The translations under genes and the position numbers were made by a program. The notes beneath the pieces are model-generated. The model had not been told where the DNA came from. It ran no database searches and saw nothing but the letters and a program-made list of their open reading frames with translations. From positions 62,001-126,000 of the IMG/VR virus record IMGVR_UViG_3300046003_007892: a stretch of 64,000 bases of DNA. The stretch is one strand, 5' to 3'. Of the stretch, positions 23,371 to 31,103 are shown piece after piece. Each line of letters starts with the position of its first letter. Position 1 is the first letter of the stretch. Source of the DNA: a virus.

Positions 23371-24195
23371 TCAAATCTCTTCTTCGCTCAGGTCGGCAGA
23401 GTCGGCGCGGAATTCTTTTGCGAAGATGGACTTGATGTTCTTGGGGTCGAACACGAGCCACCAGTGACTGCTCTCGTAATCCCGAGAGCCATGATCGGCC
23501 AGCGTGTCGGAGATGTAGATACCGTCATAACCCTCGGCCATGATGGCGGCTTTGAACTCGTCTACTTCCTGGTCGTTCGACTTCACGCCACGGGGCAGAT
23601 GGGCCAGCAGGCGATGCCAGCCGTCCGTGCGCTGATAGCTGGCTTCCAACGCTCTGACTTCCCTGCCCAGCAATTCGTAGCGGGCCCGGTCAAAGGGCTG
23701 CCCGTCAGATTTGGCCATGAAGGTCGAACCGCCGTCTTCAGTTTTGAGGCCACGTTCGTTTTCCCGACCGCTGGCGTTGTATCGTTTGTGGAGGGCGTAA
23801 TACTCACGCATCTTGTCGGCGTCATCGCCCCACAGTCCCTCGGAATCCATATAGAGGGGCTTGGTGACCCGGAGGAAGCAGGGCATCACGTTTCCTCCGC
23901 CACCCGCACCAGCGGGCAGAGAATCGGTTCGATCACTGGCGACGCCCGCGAAATAGCTGGGAGTTCTCGGGTCCACGTCGAACCAGAACCCGAGACGGTT
24001 GAAGCCGTAGGACTTTCGGTTCTCCGATGCGTGCTTGAACTCCGTCACGTCTTCGAAGGTGCCGTGATAGCAGACGACTGGATGGCCATCGCCGTCTACG
24101 ACCTTGCTGCCCTGAAACCACCGCTGGAATCCTGGATGCTGGAGAACCCGCTCAACGGGGTTGGCAGCTTCGACGAGGTCGATCAGATCACGCAT
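23371..24195 (-). CDS. Probable injected ART-PolyVal-type ADP-ribosyltransferase
   Basis: 274 residues. MRDLIDLVE|AAN is a capsid-targeting signal and AATAAATA ends five bases before ATG. The body follows the ART-PolyVal pattern: HPVVCYHGTFEDVTEF (residues about 38-53, H-G-T), GFWFDVDPRTPSYFAGVA, CFLRVTKPLYMDSEG, then GYDGIYISD and WWLVFDPKNIKSIF near the end. These families ADP-ribosylate proteins or nucleic acids; target not predictable. Confidence 0.75.
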   Translation of the reverse strand: MRDLIDLVEAANPVERVLQHPGFQRWFQGSKVVDGDGHPVVCYHGTFEDVTEFKHASENRKSYGFNRLGFWFDVDPRTPSYFAGVASDRTDSLPAGAGGGGNVMPCFLRVTKPLYMDSEGLWGDDADKMREYYALHKRYNASGRENERGLKTEDGGSTFMAKSDGQPFDRARYELLGREVRALEASYQRTDGWHRLLAHLPRGVKSNDQEVDEFKAAIMAEGYDGIYISDTLADHGSRDYESSHWWLVFDPKNIKSIFAKEFRADSADLSEEEI

Positions 24196-24202
24196 GGCGT
24201 AT

Positions 24203-24706
24203 TTATTCGGAGCGGAAGACGATGTCGGACGCATTCACACGCAAGACCGGTGGCATCTTGACGATCACCTCATCTTGGGCTCGCATCTTCGTGAACGGTT
24301 GGGCCTCTTCGTCAAAACGGACGAGGTCGCAGAACTCGTCCAGACCTTCCTTCTTGATCACGACATAGGCGGAGTCGAAGCCGAACATGAAATCGGTTGC
24401 GCTGTCTTGTTCACTCGACCAACTAGCAAGCGGTCTCCCCGCCGAGATAATGTCGAAGAAACCATTTTGGCGCAGGCTTTCTTTCTGGGCCCGGTCGGGC
24501 ATGTAGCCTCGATAGAGGGCGGCATGACCAGAGGTGAAGTGGTTGGCAGTCGCTTCCAGAGCCAGGAGATCGTTCTGGACCTCGTCCATGTCACCGCAGA
24601 CCCAGGTCGAAAGCGCACGACATAGGAGCTTCACCTGCGGGTCAGGATGCTGGCAGGATTGCCAGTGCGGTTTGGCAGTCTCCATGAGGACGTCGATGTA
24701 TCGCAT
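24203..24706 (-). CDS. Probable injected ADP-ribosyltransferase (R-S-QxE)
   Basis: 167 residues. MRYIDVLME|TAK is the targeting signal; GTAAATA ends five bases before ATG. ART motifs: HAALYRGYMP (Arg66), LASWSSEQ (Ser95-Ser98) and RAQDEVIVKMP (Q144-D-E146). QxE is the form of C3-type enzymes that modify asparagine. Its promoter overlaps the divergent one of the next gene. Confidence 0.75.
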   Translation of the reverse strand: MRYIDVLMETAKPHWQSCQHPDPQVKLLCRALSTWVCGDMDEVQNDLLALEATANHFTSGHAALYRGYMPDRAQKESLRQNGFFDIISAGRPLASWSSEQDSATDFMFGFDSAYVVIKKEGLDEFCDLVRFDEEAQPFTKMRAQDEVIVKMPPVLRVNASDIVFRSE

Positions 24707-24710
24707 CCGA

Positions 24711-24724
24711 TATTTACCTAAATA
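24711..24724. promoter_or_regulatory. Two divergent late boxes back to back
   Basis: On the minus strand TAAATA occupies 24711-24716, on the plus strand TAAATA occupies 24719-24724. Each is five bases from its own ATG (24706 and 24729). Only 22 bases separate the two start codons. Confidence 0.65.
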
Positions 24725-24728
24725 CGCC

Positions 24729-25898
24729 ATGCGCGATCTCATCAATCTCATCACCGAAAGCCAGCAGACCGTCACGCTGTATCGGGGAGATGCATCAGAG
24801 ATCGAACGCCTCACGATGGACAAGGCGGACTCGGAGGCCTTGTTCGGGCGAGGCATCTACCTCACCGACAGTCCCGAGGTTGCCGCCGACTACACCCTGA
24901 AGGGGAACGGCGGGGACATCGTTTTTCAATCGGGCGCGTACAACAGTTCGTTCCAATCCAAGGAACAGCTAATCCAGGCCTATCTGGAAAAAATCTGCAT
25001 GGAGCTTGGCTACGAAGAAGAGGCCAAGAGGCTCAAAGAGCAATGGCATCAGATTGCTCTGGAACGCCAAAACAAGGCGGTGATTCCAGATGGTCTCTAC
25101 TGGGATGGGATGTCCTCTGAGGAACAGAACAAAGCCCACGTCGTCTACCGGGAAATCAGAAACAAGCCCGCGCTAGAGGCCAGGGCCGAGTATGAAGTCG
25201 AACGTCGCGCCCTGTCCCAGAAATTCGTGGCCAAGGCCAAAAAGGTCTATCGGGAGCGCATCAAGGATATGCGGATTATCCGCCAGAGCACGGGCGCATG
25301 GGTGTTCGTCAAATCGGAGCGCGGGGGCACGATCTCAACGTTTGAGGTGCCGCGCGCCTACTGCGAGATGACCCTCGACACCGAGGCGCCATTGGCAGAC
25401 GATGTCTTGCCGATTCTTCGGGATGCTTTCTATGCGGCATATGACAAAATCCCATACGGGACTGGCCGGATGGACCTCCGGGTCTGGGACGCCAAAGGTG
25501 ATGAGAAATTCCCGCTGTCGTTCGACGATTACGTCGAGGGCTATAAGACGATGGGGTCCAGGTATGCTTGGGCCGACCACAACATTGGCGGCAAGGGGAA
25601 GAACCCCACAGTGGACGAACTCCTAAATGGAACCCACGCTGGCTACCACGTCTTGAAAAATGCGCAGGACAAACTCATCGCTGATCTGAAGGGCAAGGGC
25701 TACGTGGGCTTCCGCTACCAGGGCGGCGTTCGCGTGGGAGGAACCGGCAATCGAGGTGGTGGTGGCGTCCTACACAACGCCTATTCGTTCTGGGACGAGA
25801 AGGTCATCAACGGCTTCCGTGGCGATCACCACGCCTACGAGGACCCCAAGGTTGACCCGTCCTCGGCCAAGGGCATGCGCTCGACGAGCGTTCTCTAG
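24729..25898 (+). CDS. Probable injected ADP-ribosyltransferase-like protein, 389 aa
   Basis: MRDLINLITE|SQQ is the targeting signal, with CCTAAATA before the ATG. VTLYRGDASEIERL (Arg19) and FGRGIYLTDSPEVAADY (about 39-55) follow the ART-PolyVal start. A long charged helical insertion is followed by KGYVGFRYQGG and HNAYSFWDEKVIN, matching the family's final strands. The catalytic glutamate is not obvious. Confidence 0.65.
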   Translation: MRDLINLITESQQTVTLYRGDASEIERLTMDKADSEALFGRGIYLTDSPEVAADYTLKGNGGDIVFQSGAYNSSFQSKEQLIQAYLEKICMELGYEEEAKRLKEQWHQIALERQNKAVIPDGLYWDGMSSEEQNKAHVVYREIRNKPALEARAEYEVERRALSQKFVAKAKKVYRERIKDMRIIRQSTGAWVFVKSERGGTISTFEVPRAYCEMTLDTEAPLADDVLPILRDAFYAAYDKIPYGTGRMDLRVWDAKGDEKFPLSFDDYVEGYKTMGSRYAWADHNIGGKGKNPTVDELLNGTHAGYHVLKNAQDKLIADLKGKGYVGFRYQGGVRVGGTGNRGGGGVLHNAYSFWDEKVINGFRGDHHAYEDPKVDPSSAKGMRSTSVL

Positions 25899-26221
25899 AA
25901 ATCGCGGTGACTGAGGCCGTTCGTCCTGAACGGTTCGAACTGCGACAGGTAGAGCTTCATCTTCACAAAGTCCCGATCTTCATCGAAATGAATCGTCATG
26001 ATCGTGAGTTGATTGTTGACCGGTGACGCCGTGTAGGCGACGAGGTTCTCATCAATCCACTCTATGAACGTCGCGCGTTCCTCCTTGTCGGCGAAGATCA
26101 CACAGACGATGTATTTGTTGATCAGGAACAGCTTATCCACTCCGGCGTTGCTGCCTTCCGGGTCGATGGTCGCACAGGCTTCGAGCCATTTCCTGCCCTC
26201 GTGTTCGAGAACTACTTGCAC
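25895..26221 (-). CDS. Hypothetical protein, 108 aa
   Basis: GTG start at 26221 overlaps the end of the adenylate kinase gene by ten bases. Alpha/beta protein (KEERATFIEWIDENLVAY). Unknown function. Confidence 0.65.
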   Translation of the reverse strand: MQVVLEHEGRKWLEACATIDPEGSNAGVDKLFLINKYIVCVIFADKEERATFIEWIDENLVAYTASPVNNQLTIMTIHFDEDRDFVKMKLYLSQFEPFRTNGLSHRDF

Positions 26222-26757
26222 GCCGCCACCATCACCGCGATGTCACCCGAGATGGTGTGGACATCCCGCATCGCGTCGATATCGACAACCCTGGCGGTCT
26301 TGTAGAGATGCTCCAGCACGGGGTCAGTCATGGCGTAATACTCGGCCAACCGCACTGCGAACGCAGCGGCGTTGTCGTCGCTTCGGCCCTGCTCGGAGAA
26401 ACGGATGGCGACACGGTCGATCAGAGTTTCGGGCACGGCCACGAAGTTGAGGACCAGATCGATTGAGGTGAGTTCTTCGAGGCGGCGCGCTTGTTCGAGC
26501 GTGCGCGGAAAGCCGTCGAGGAGGTAATCTCCCGGCACGACCATGCGCTGCCGGATGAGTGAGACCGCGATGTCGTCGGTGACCAGATGCCCCTCGGCGA
26601 TGATGTCGGCGATCTGAAGGCCCAGGTCAGTCTTGGCGGCCACTTCGCTGCGAAGCATGTCGCCAGTCGAGAGATGGGTGAAGCCACAGGAGTCCACGAG
26701 GAACCGCGCTTGCGTTCCCTTGCCAGCGGCGGGGGGTCCGAAGAGGATGATGTTCAT
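26212..26757 (-). CDS. adk: Adenylate kinase (short form)
   Basis: 181 residues. FGPPAAGKGTQA is the P-loop at residues 5-16, THLSTGDMLRSE binds AMP, GYLLDGFPRT-type sequence (DYLLDGFPRTLEQ) contains the second catalytic segment, and DRVAIRF begins the very short LID without the zinc or long lid insert. It converts ATP + AMP to 2 ADP, supporting nucleotide supply during phage growth. A long leader with a mini-frame and a strong hairpin separates it from its promoter at 27008-27035. Confidence 0.93.
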   Translation of the reverse strand: MNIILFGPPAAGKGTQARFLVDSCGFTHLSTGDMLRSEVAAKTDLGLQIADIIAEGHLVTDDIAVSLIRQRMVVPGDYLLDGFPRTLEQARRLEELTSIDLVLNFVAVPETLIDRVAIRFSEQGRSDDNAAAFAVRLAEYYAMTDPVLEHLYKTARVVDIDAMRDVHTISGDIAVMVAACK

Positions 26758-26788
26758 GGGTGCTCCTTAAGCTGGACCATTAAACGGC

Positions 26789-26824
26789 AAACGGGCCGGG
26801 GAAGCAAATTATCCCGGCCCGTTT
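26789..26824. terminator. Strong hairpin in the adk leader
   Basis: AAACGGGCCGGG pairs perfectly with CCCGGCCCGTTT around a 12-base loop. It lies between the promoter at 27008-27035 and adk. No long U-run follows on either strand, so attenuation or RNA protection is as likely as termination. Confidence 0.5.
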
Positions 26825-26888
26825 AGGTCGCGCACCCGGCGCAGACCGAATTTTGAGTGTTCTCTTGAATCATTGCGGTGATGATCAT
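26823..26888 (-). CDS. Possible 21-residue leader peptide before adk
   Basis: ATG at 26888 with AAGGAG 18 bases upstream encodes MIITAMIQENTQNSVCAGCA-T and stops at the foot of the hairpin. A second ATG directly behind the Shine-Dalgarno gives only ATG-AAG-TAG. Translation is possible but unproven. Confidence 0.3.
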   Translation of the reverse strand: MIITAMIQENTQNSVCAGCAT

Positions 26889-27007
26889 GGCTACTTCATT
26901 ATATTCTCCTTTCCTCGCCGTCAGCGAAACCTTCCGAGGGCCGTCGCCAAACCCGCAACCTAAGTCGCGGCGTCCTGCGCATCAGGGCCTTCCCAGAAGC
27001 TGAGACC
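26889..27007 (-). other. Structured GC-rich leader of the adk transcript
   Basis: No gene is seen. The minus strand has several short inverted repeats (for example CGCGAC..GTTGCG) before the AAGGAG site. It could be an untranslated regulatory leader or a small RNA. Confidence 0.3.
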
Positions 27008-27035
27008 AACCTACTCGTTATTTGACAAGTGTCAA
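27008..27035 (-). promoter_or_regulatory. Early-type promoter TTGACA-N16-TAGGTT
   Basis: The -35 is half of the palindrome TTGACA-AG-TGTCAA, so a second -35 faces the opposite way toward the gene at 27080. About 250 bases of leader precede adk. Confidence 0.55.
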
Positions 27036-27079
27036 GCCATTTTTATCGCATCACGCATGCGTGAATAGTATTATGGATC

Positions 27080-27280
27080 ATGACTGTATTTTGGGACGAC
27101 GTGCCGGGTAGCATCCTGGTTGAGAACTGCTACGTGGCGAACTGCCAAACTCGGACGTCTGGGGGCGGGAGTCGCGACGGCTCGGCGGTATCGCTGTGCG
27201 CCCAGCACCGCACCGAGGCTGATCTGGAGGCTGCCCTGACTCGTCTCAAGGGCTGGCGTGAAGACGGGGGCGGGGACTAA
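27080..27280 (+). CDS. Hypothetical protein, 66 aa
   Basis: Short plus-strand gene with three cysteines (ENCYVANCQTR, SLCAQH) and a histidine that could hold a metal. Function unknown. Confidence 0.55.
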   Translation: MTVFWDDVPGSILVENCYVANCQTRTSGGGSRDGSAVSLCAQHRTEADLEAALTRLKGWREDGGGD

Positions 27281-27418
27281 ACCCCACCCCCTTACTTCTC
27301 ATTTTCCACATTTGTAATCCGGGCGCCAAGCGGAATGCCTCCGAGTATCGAGGCACGAGCGCGAAAAAAGGACAGTGGGGTTTATCTACGGAGACATCGT
27401 TCCCTCCTGCCTTGGGGG
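27281..27418. other. Intergenic stretch with hairpin
   Basis: No gene seen. It contains the perfect inverted repeat GCCTC-CGAGTATC-GAGGC near 27334-27352, between convergent genes. Confidence 0.35.
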
Positions 27419-27793
27419 TTACTCGGCGGTAAGCTTGCCGACCGAGAGTGCGAGGACGGCCCATACGACTTTGCAGCCGATGTGCAACCATTGATCGATG
27501 TGGAACGAGTTCTTTCCAAAACGACCAGCGGACTTGTTGTAATCGATCACGGCGTGAGCGATTGCTTCAAGCATCCCAATCCAGACGTATCCGGTCGCAT
27601 AAGCGACGAAGCCGCCATGAATCATGGAGTGGTAGAAGAGGCCCCACGGCCAAACCTTTTCACCCAGCCCAAGAGACGCGGACTTCAGGTGATTTTTGAG
27701 GGTGGCCAGGAATGCGCTCTGGGCTGGAAAATCGGCGACAGCGTGCCCGACGATCAGCCAGAAGAAGAGATCGATGAACGAGGTAGCGAACAT
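27419..27793 (-). CDS. DUF3307-like membrane protein
   Basis: 124 residues from ATG at 27793 (MFATSFIDLFFWLIVGHAV). Several membrane helices carry the family's polar residues: GHAVADFPAQS, FYHSMIHGGFVAY, EAIAHAVIDYNK and IDQWLHIGCKVVW. DUF3307 proteins occur in phages and bacteria; function unknown. It follows the holin candidate's terminator. Confidence 0.65.
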   Translation of the reverse strand: MFATSFIDLFFWLIVGHAVADFPAQSAFLATLKNHLKSASLGLGEKVWPWGLFYHSMIHGGFVAYATGYVWIGMLEAIAHAVIDYNKSAGRFGKNSFHIDQWLHIGCKVVWAVLALSVGKLTAE

Positions 27794-27863
27794 GTGGGAA
27801 GCCAGGGAACTAGAGGGCGAATTCAACCTAGCATCAGTCCTGCACTCTGGCTATATAAAAGTT

Positions 27864-27895
27864 GACAAAAAAAGAGCCCCATGAAGGGGCTCTTT
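27864..27895 (-). terminator. Intrinsic terminator behind holin candidate
   Basis: AAAGAGCCCC pairs with GGGGCTCTTT over a four- to five-base loop and is followed on the minus strand by seven T residues. Confidence 0.85.
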
Positions 27896-27916
27896 CCTGT
27901 ATATCGCGGAACAGTA

Positions 27917-28159
27917 TTAGCTGTTCTTGCCCGCACCCATCTCCGTTGCAGCCGGAGCAGCTTTTTTCTTGTCGGAAGTAAAGACCAGGACGAGACCGGC
28001 AATGCCGGACCCGGTGGCTGCGATCATCTCAACAGCGTCGGGAGAGATGGTCAAACCGGCTGCTGAAAGAATGGCGATAAAGCCGAGCCAAGTCGAACGT
28101 TCTTTTAAGCGGGCGAGGGCGAACTCTTGAAATTTCGCCAGATCGAAGGTCAGGGTCAT
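27917..28159 (-). CDS. Holin-like membrane protein, 80 aa
   Basis: An amphipathic N-terminus is followed by two hydrophobic segments (STWLGFIAILSAAGLTI and GSGIAGLVLVFTS) and a Lys/Ala-rich tail (DKKKAAPAA). Size and layout fit phage holins, which time lysis by permeabilising the inner membrane. Adjacent lysis genes are not obvious, so the call is tentative. Confidence 0.55.
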   Translation of the reverse strand: MTLTFDLAKFQEFALARLKERSTWLGFIAILSAAGLTISPDAVEMIAATGSGIAGLVLVFTSDKKKAAPAATEMGAGKNS

Positions 28160-28161
28160 GA

Positions 28162-28524
28162 TTAGTCCTCAGAATCTGTGATTTTGCGCTTCGGGGCAGC
28201 AGGTTTCGGGGGCGCGAAAGATGCGGCGGCGGCTTCGGCCGGGCTCAGGAAAGTCTGTTCGTCCGATGCCGGGGCTGCCTTGCGGGGGGCAGGGGCGAAA
28301 ACGTCTTCTGCGAGATCGCGCAGAGGAACTTGTTTGACCGGGCCAGCCGACGTGCGGTGATATTCAGCCGCAACTTCCTCACGGGATTTCACGATCTGAC
28401 CACGAGGTCCGATGACGTCGCCGCGCGCATTCATCGACGCGCCGCCGATAGCGATCACGTTTTCATTCTTAGCGATCAGACGGGCCATATCCACGGTGTG
28501 GCCCTTCATGGTCTTGATACTCAT
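28162..28524 (-). CDS. Hypothetical protein, 120 aa
   Basis: Begins MSIKTMKGHTVDMARLIAKN, an N-terminus I associate with conserved proteins of T4-like phages, and ends in Ala/Pro-rich sequence. A late box CATAAATA lies about 36 bases before the ATG, with GGAG as ribosome binding site. Possibly virion-related. Holin candidate follows after two bases. Confidence 0.65.
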   Translation of the reverse strand: MSIKTMKGHTVDMARLIAKNENVIAIGGASMNARGDVIGPRGQIVKSREEVAAEYHRTSAGPVKQVPLRDLAEDVFAPAPRKAAPASDEQTFLSPAEAAAASFAPPKPAAPKRKITDSED

Positions 28525-28600
28525 TTCGACTCCAATTGTTGTCCGTGAACCTATTTATGCAAGTAAAATCCACCCATAAGTGAGTACCCATAAATAGCCA

Positions 28601-29014
28601 ATGCGATATAGTGAGATCAACGAAGGTCAGGTTAGGAAGGTGGAAGTTCACTTCCGGCAGCCCGAAGTTATCGTTTACATCAACCCATCTGCTGCTCAAA
28701 TCGATACTGCTCTGTCGCGGACACAGTATGCTTGCCTGCGAGCCCACCTGGGAGATAAACTATTGGTTTGGGATGCCGAGTTTGCCACGCACGATCACGT
28801 CGATGACTGCGGAGAGTTCGGCAAGCTCAAGTATATCCGCCTCCTGATCGAGGACCACAAAATCCGCTGCATGCGCTACGGCTATGACGGCGCCGATTTC
28901 CCCACGGACCCAAACACCCTGGAAGACCTCATCTCGCACGAGCAACTCGTCGAGGCCGTGCAGTCCCATCCGCTGATCATGCAGGCGTTCCCCGGCTACC
29001 CGGTCTGGGCCTAA
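28601..29014 (+). CDS. Hypothetical injected protein with capsid-targeting N-terminus, 137 aa
   Basis: MRYSEINE|GQV fits I-x-E before glycine; CATAAATA ends five bases before ATG. The mature body begins with a beta region (KVEVHFRQPEVIVYIN). No known domain. Its TAA stop forms part of the next gene's late promoter. Confidence 0.65.
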   Translation: MRYSEINEGQVRKVEVHFRQPEVIVYINPSAAQIDTALSRTQYACLRAHLGDKLLVWDAEFATHDHVDDCGEFGKLKYIRLLIEDHKIRCMRYGYDGADFPTDPNTLEDLISHEQLVEAVQSHPLIMQAFPGYPVWA

Positions 29015-29021
29015 ATACAGC

Positions 29022-29777
29022 ATGCGCCTTCTTGCCCTCTGCGAATCCGAGCAAAGCGATAGAGATGATCGCTTGAGGGCCAAACTGGCTTTCAAGCAGA
29101 TCAAGTATTGGCTCGACGCCAACGCGGATGATGGCTTCCGGCGTTTGAAGAAACTCCCCGAGGGAACCCGCTACGCGGGCTCGTTCGCACTCTTGTCTGA
29201 AATGTGCGATCTTGATGCCGACTATCCAGATTTGGCATTCATCTTTATCGACCGGCTCGATATCACTGGCGGGAGAGTCACGGCCAGCTTTGGGCAGTCT
29301 GCGGACAAGTCCAAATCTTTCATCTTCATTGGATGCCTGAAGGGACCTGGGGATTCCACGTATCTGAACACGCGTTTCTCCGGGACGGAGAAATATTTCG
29401 TCCACGAGTTCATGCACTACCTGATGCGCAAACGGGCACCGGATACGAAGCCGTCAACGTCCAAGCTGAATGGCAACGATTGGACGGACTACCACAACGA
29501 CGCTGACGAGACGAACGCCTACTATCAGGAGGCCGCTCACGGTGCTGTGGATTTCTTCCGCGTGGTTGCCTCGCACGCGCCAGTGCGCGTCGATGAGTTT
29601 GCCGACATGACGGTTCAGGAACTCGTCGCCTTCATCGTTCCACGGTTCGTCAACCAGGATTTCCTCGGCGACCTCACGGCGGACAATCGCAGGGCTCTCT
29701 TCAAGAGACTGGCTCGATGCGTGAACGAGACCATCAAGCCCATGCTAGAGCGCGCACGAGTAGCAGCCGTCGTCTAG
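29022..29777 (+). CDS. Probable injected zinc metallopeptidase (HEFMH)
   Basis: 251 residues. MRLLALCE|SEQ is the targeting signal and CTAAATA, which includes the previous stop codon, ends five bases before ATG. KYFVHEFMHYLMRKR gives HExxH (about residues 128-132) and, 30 residues on, ETNAYYQEAAHGAVDFF could supply the third ligand. Substrate unknown. Confidence 0.65.
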   Translation: MRLLALCESEQSDRDDRLRAKLAFKQIKYWLDANADDGFRRLKKLPEGTRYAGSFALLSEMCDLDADYPDLAFIFIDRLDITGGRVTASFGQSADKSKSFIFIGCLKGPGDSTYLNTRFSGTEKYFVHEFMHYLMRKRAPDTKPSTSKLNGNDWTDYHNDADETNAYYQEAAHGAVDFFRVVASHAPVRVDEFADMTVQELVAFIVPRFVNQDFLGDLTADNRRALFKRLARCVNETIKPMLERARVAAVV

Positions 29778-30206
29778 CGGCGGCACCAGGGCCAAGGGTT
29801 TGACCATCGGGGTCACTTTCGCGAACAGGCGGCGCAGAACAAGTTCCGAAACATTTTTCCTCAGCACGAAGACGCCCTGCGGCCGATCAGCCTCCGGGGG
29901 CTTCGGCCGTTTCTTCATCTTGGGACGGGTTGATTTCTTGACGCTGACGATCTCGCAGACGGGCTCAACCGAATGACACTTGGTCGCCTTGACCGTGTAG
30001 GAATAGATGTCTTCGTATTCGCCGGACCAGATTTCGTAGTCACTATCGTCGATGATGTCATTGATCTCATCTTCGAACAGTGAATTGTAAGTGCTGGGTT
30101 CTGGCTTCGACGACGATTTATGATAGTCTTCCACCAAGTCGTATTCCCAGTGGTCTTCGTCGTCCTCGTCGTCCATCGTGATGATTTTGAGATTCATCGC
30201 CATCAT
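29745..30206 (-). CDS. Tandem-family protein A, 153 aa
   Basis: Very acidic N-terminal half (DDEDDEDHWEYD). The C-terminal motif ADRPQGVFVLRKNVSELVLR is shared with the next two genes. First ATG or the internal MNLKII start are both possible. Function unknown. Confidence 0.65.
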   Translation of the reverse strand: MMAMNLKIITMDDEDDEDHWEYDLVEDYHKSSSKPEPSTYNSLFEDEINDIIDDSDYEIWSGEYEDIYSYTVKATKCHSVEPVCEIVSVKKSTRPKMKKRPKPPEADRPQGVFVLRKNVSELVLRRLFAKVTPMVKPLALVPPLDDGCYSCAL

Positions 30207-30637
30207 TTCACCGCCGCGAGCGCGTGGTTGAGTTGGAAATCCGAGACCCCCTTGGCCAGGATGAAGACGCCAGGGAGCTTGGGTGGGTGGATGTCCCGCT
30301 CTGGGTGGCCCATGCGGTCGAGTTCGTAGATGACCTCGTCGATGGCGAGTGATCGGGCCTCTTCTTCAATCCGAATCATTTCCAACAGACGGTACGAGCT
30401 AGGGCTCGGTATATAGCTGTGCCCTAGCTTATCCTTGAGACGGTACGCTTTCACGAAGCGGAGGTTATTTTCGCCACGAATGTCGAGCCATTGAATGAGA
30501 CCGTTGTGTGGGTTTCTCCCCATGATCTGAATGGTCTGGCTCCGGGGGTTGAAGCGCAGTTCTCCGATGGGTCCCTGGCCGCCCCGTTGTCCAATGCCCA
30601 TGTTGGTGATTTGGTGACCTACCGTTGAGACACTCAT
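30203..30637 (-). CDS. Tandem-family protein B, 144 aa
   Basis: Overlaps both neighbours by ATGA. The N-terminus is Gly-rich and the C-terminus PPKLPGVFILAKGVSDFQL is a diverged copy of the family motif. Function unknown. Confidence 0.7.
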   Translation of the reverse strand: MSVSTVGHQITNMGIGQRGGQGPIGELRFNPRSQTIQIMGRNPHNGLIQWLDIRGENNLRFVKAYRLKDKLGHSYIPSPSSYRLLEMIRIEEEARSLAIDEVIYELDRMGHPERDIHPPKLPGVFILAKGVSDFQLNHALAAVK

Positions 30638-31083
30638 GCGGCCAGAGCCCCATAGAGACGCCGCAGGGTGATCTCCGGCACGCCCTTGCGAAGCACGAAC
30701 ACCCCGTCTGGGCGGTCTGCTTCAGGCAGCGCGTCCTGCTTCAGGATACGCTGCTTGAAGTAGTTGTTCTTGATCGTGGTCGCATTGGAATACGTGTTCA
30801 GGTAATAGTTCGAGACGTTGTAGGTATAGGGGTTCTTGGGAGGAGGCGGTTTCGCCTCTCCTGTGTGGAAATCGTACTCGGCACCGTTTGAGAACGTCAT
30901 CTTACGGTTCCGTTTTTCCGACTTCTTGATCTTTTTCTTGCTCGGTTTGTCGGGCTCGACATAGGGGGCACGCGGGTCATCCGCACCATAGAAGGTGTCA
31001 GTGGTGCCGTCGTATATGTTGCCGTTTGAGAACCTGACAGCCACAGTGGCTCCGAAGGTAAGGGATGCCCGCATTCGTAGCAT
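30634..31083 (-). CDS. Tandem-family protein C, 149 aa
   Basis: Lys-rich middle (SKKKIKKSEKRNRKM), a Tyr/Asn-rich segment and the C-terminal motif ADRPDGVFVLRKGVPEITLR. Clearly related at its end to protein A (29745-30206). Function unknown. Confidence 0.7.
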   Translation of the reverse strand: MLRMRASLTFGATVAVRFSNGNIYDGTTDTFYGADDPRAPYVEPDKPSKKKIKKSEKRNRKMTFSNGAEYDFHTGEAKPPPPKNPYTYNVSNYYLNTYSNATTIKNNYFKQRILKQDALPEADRPDGVFVLRKGVPEITLRRLYGALAA

Positions 31084-31103
31084 CGAACGCGGGCCCCTGT
31101 CGA

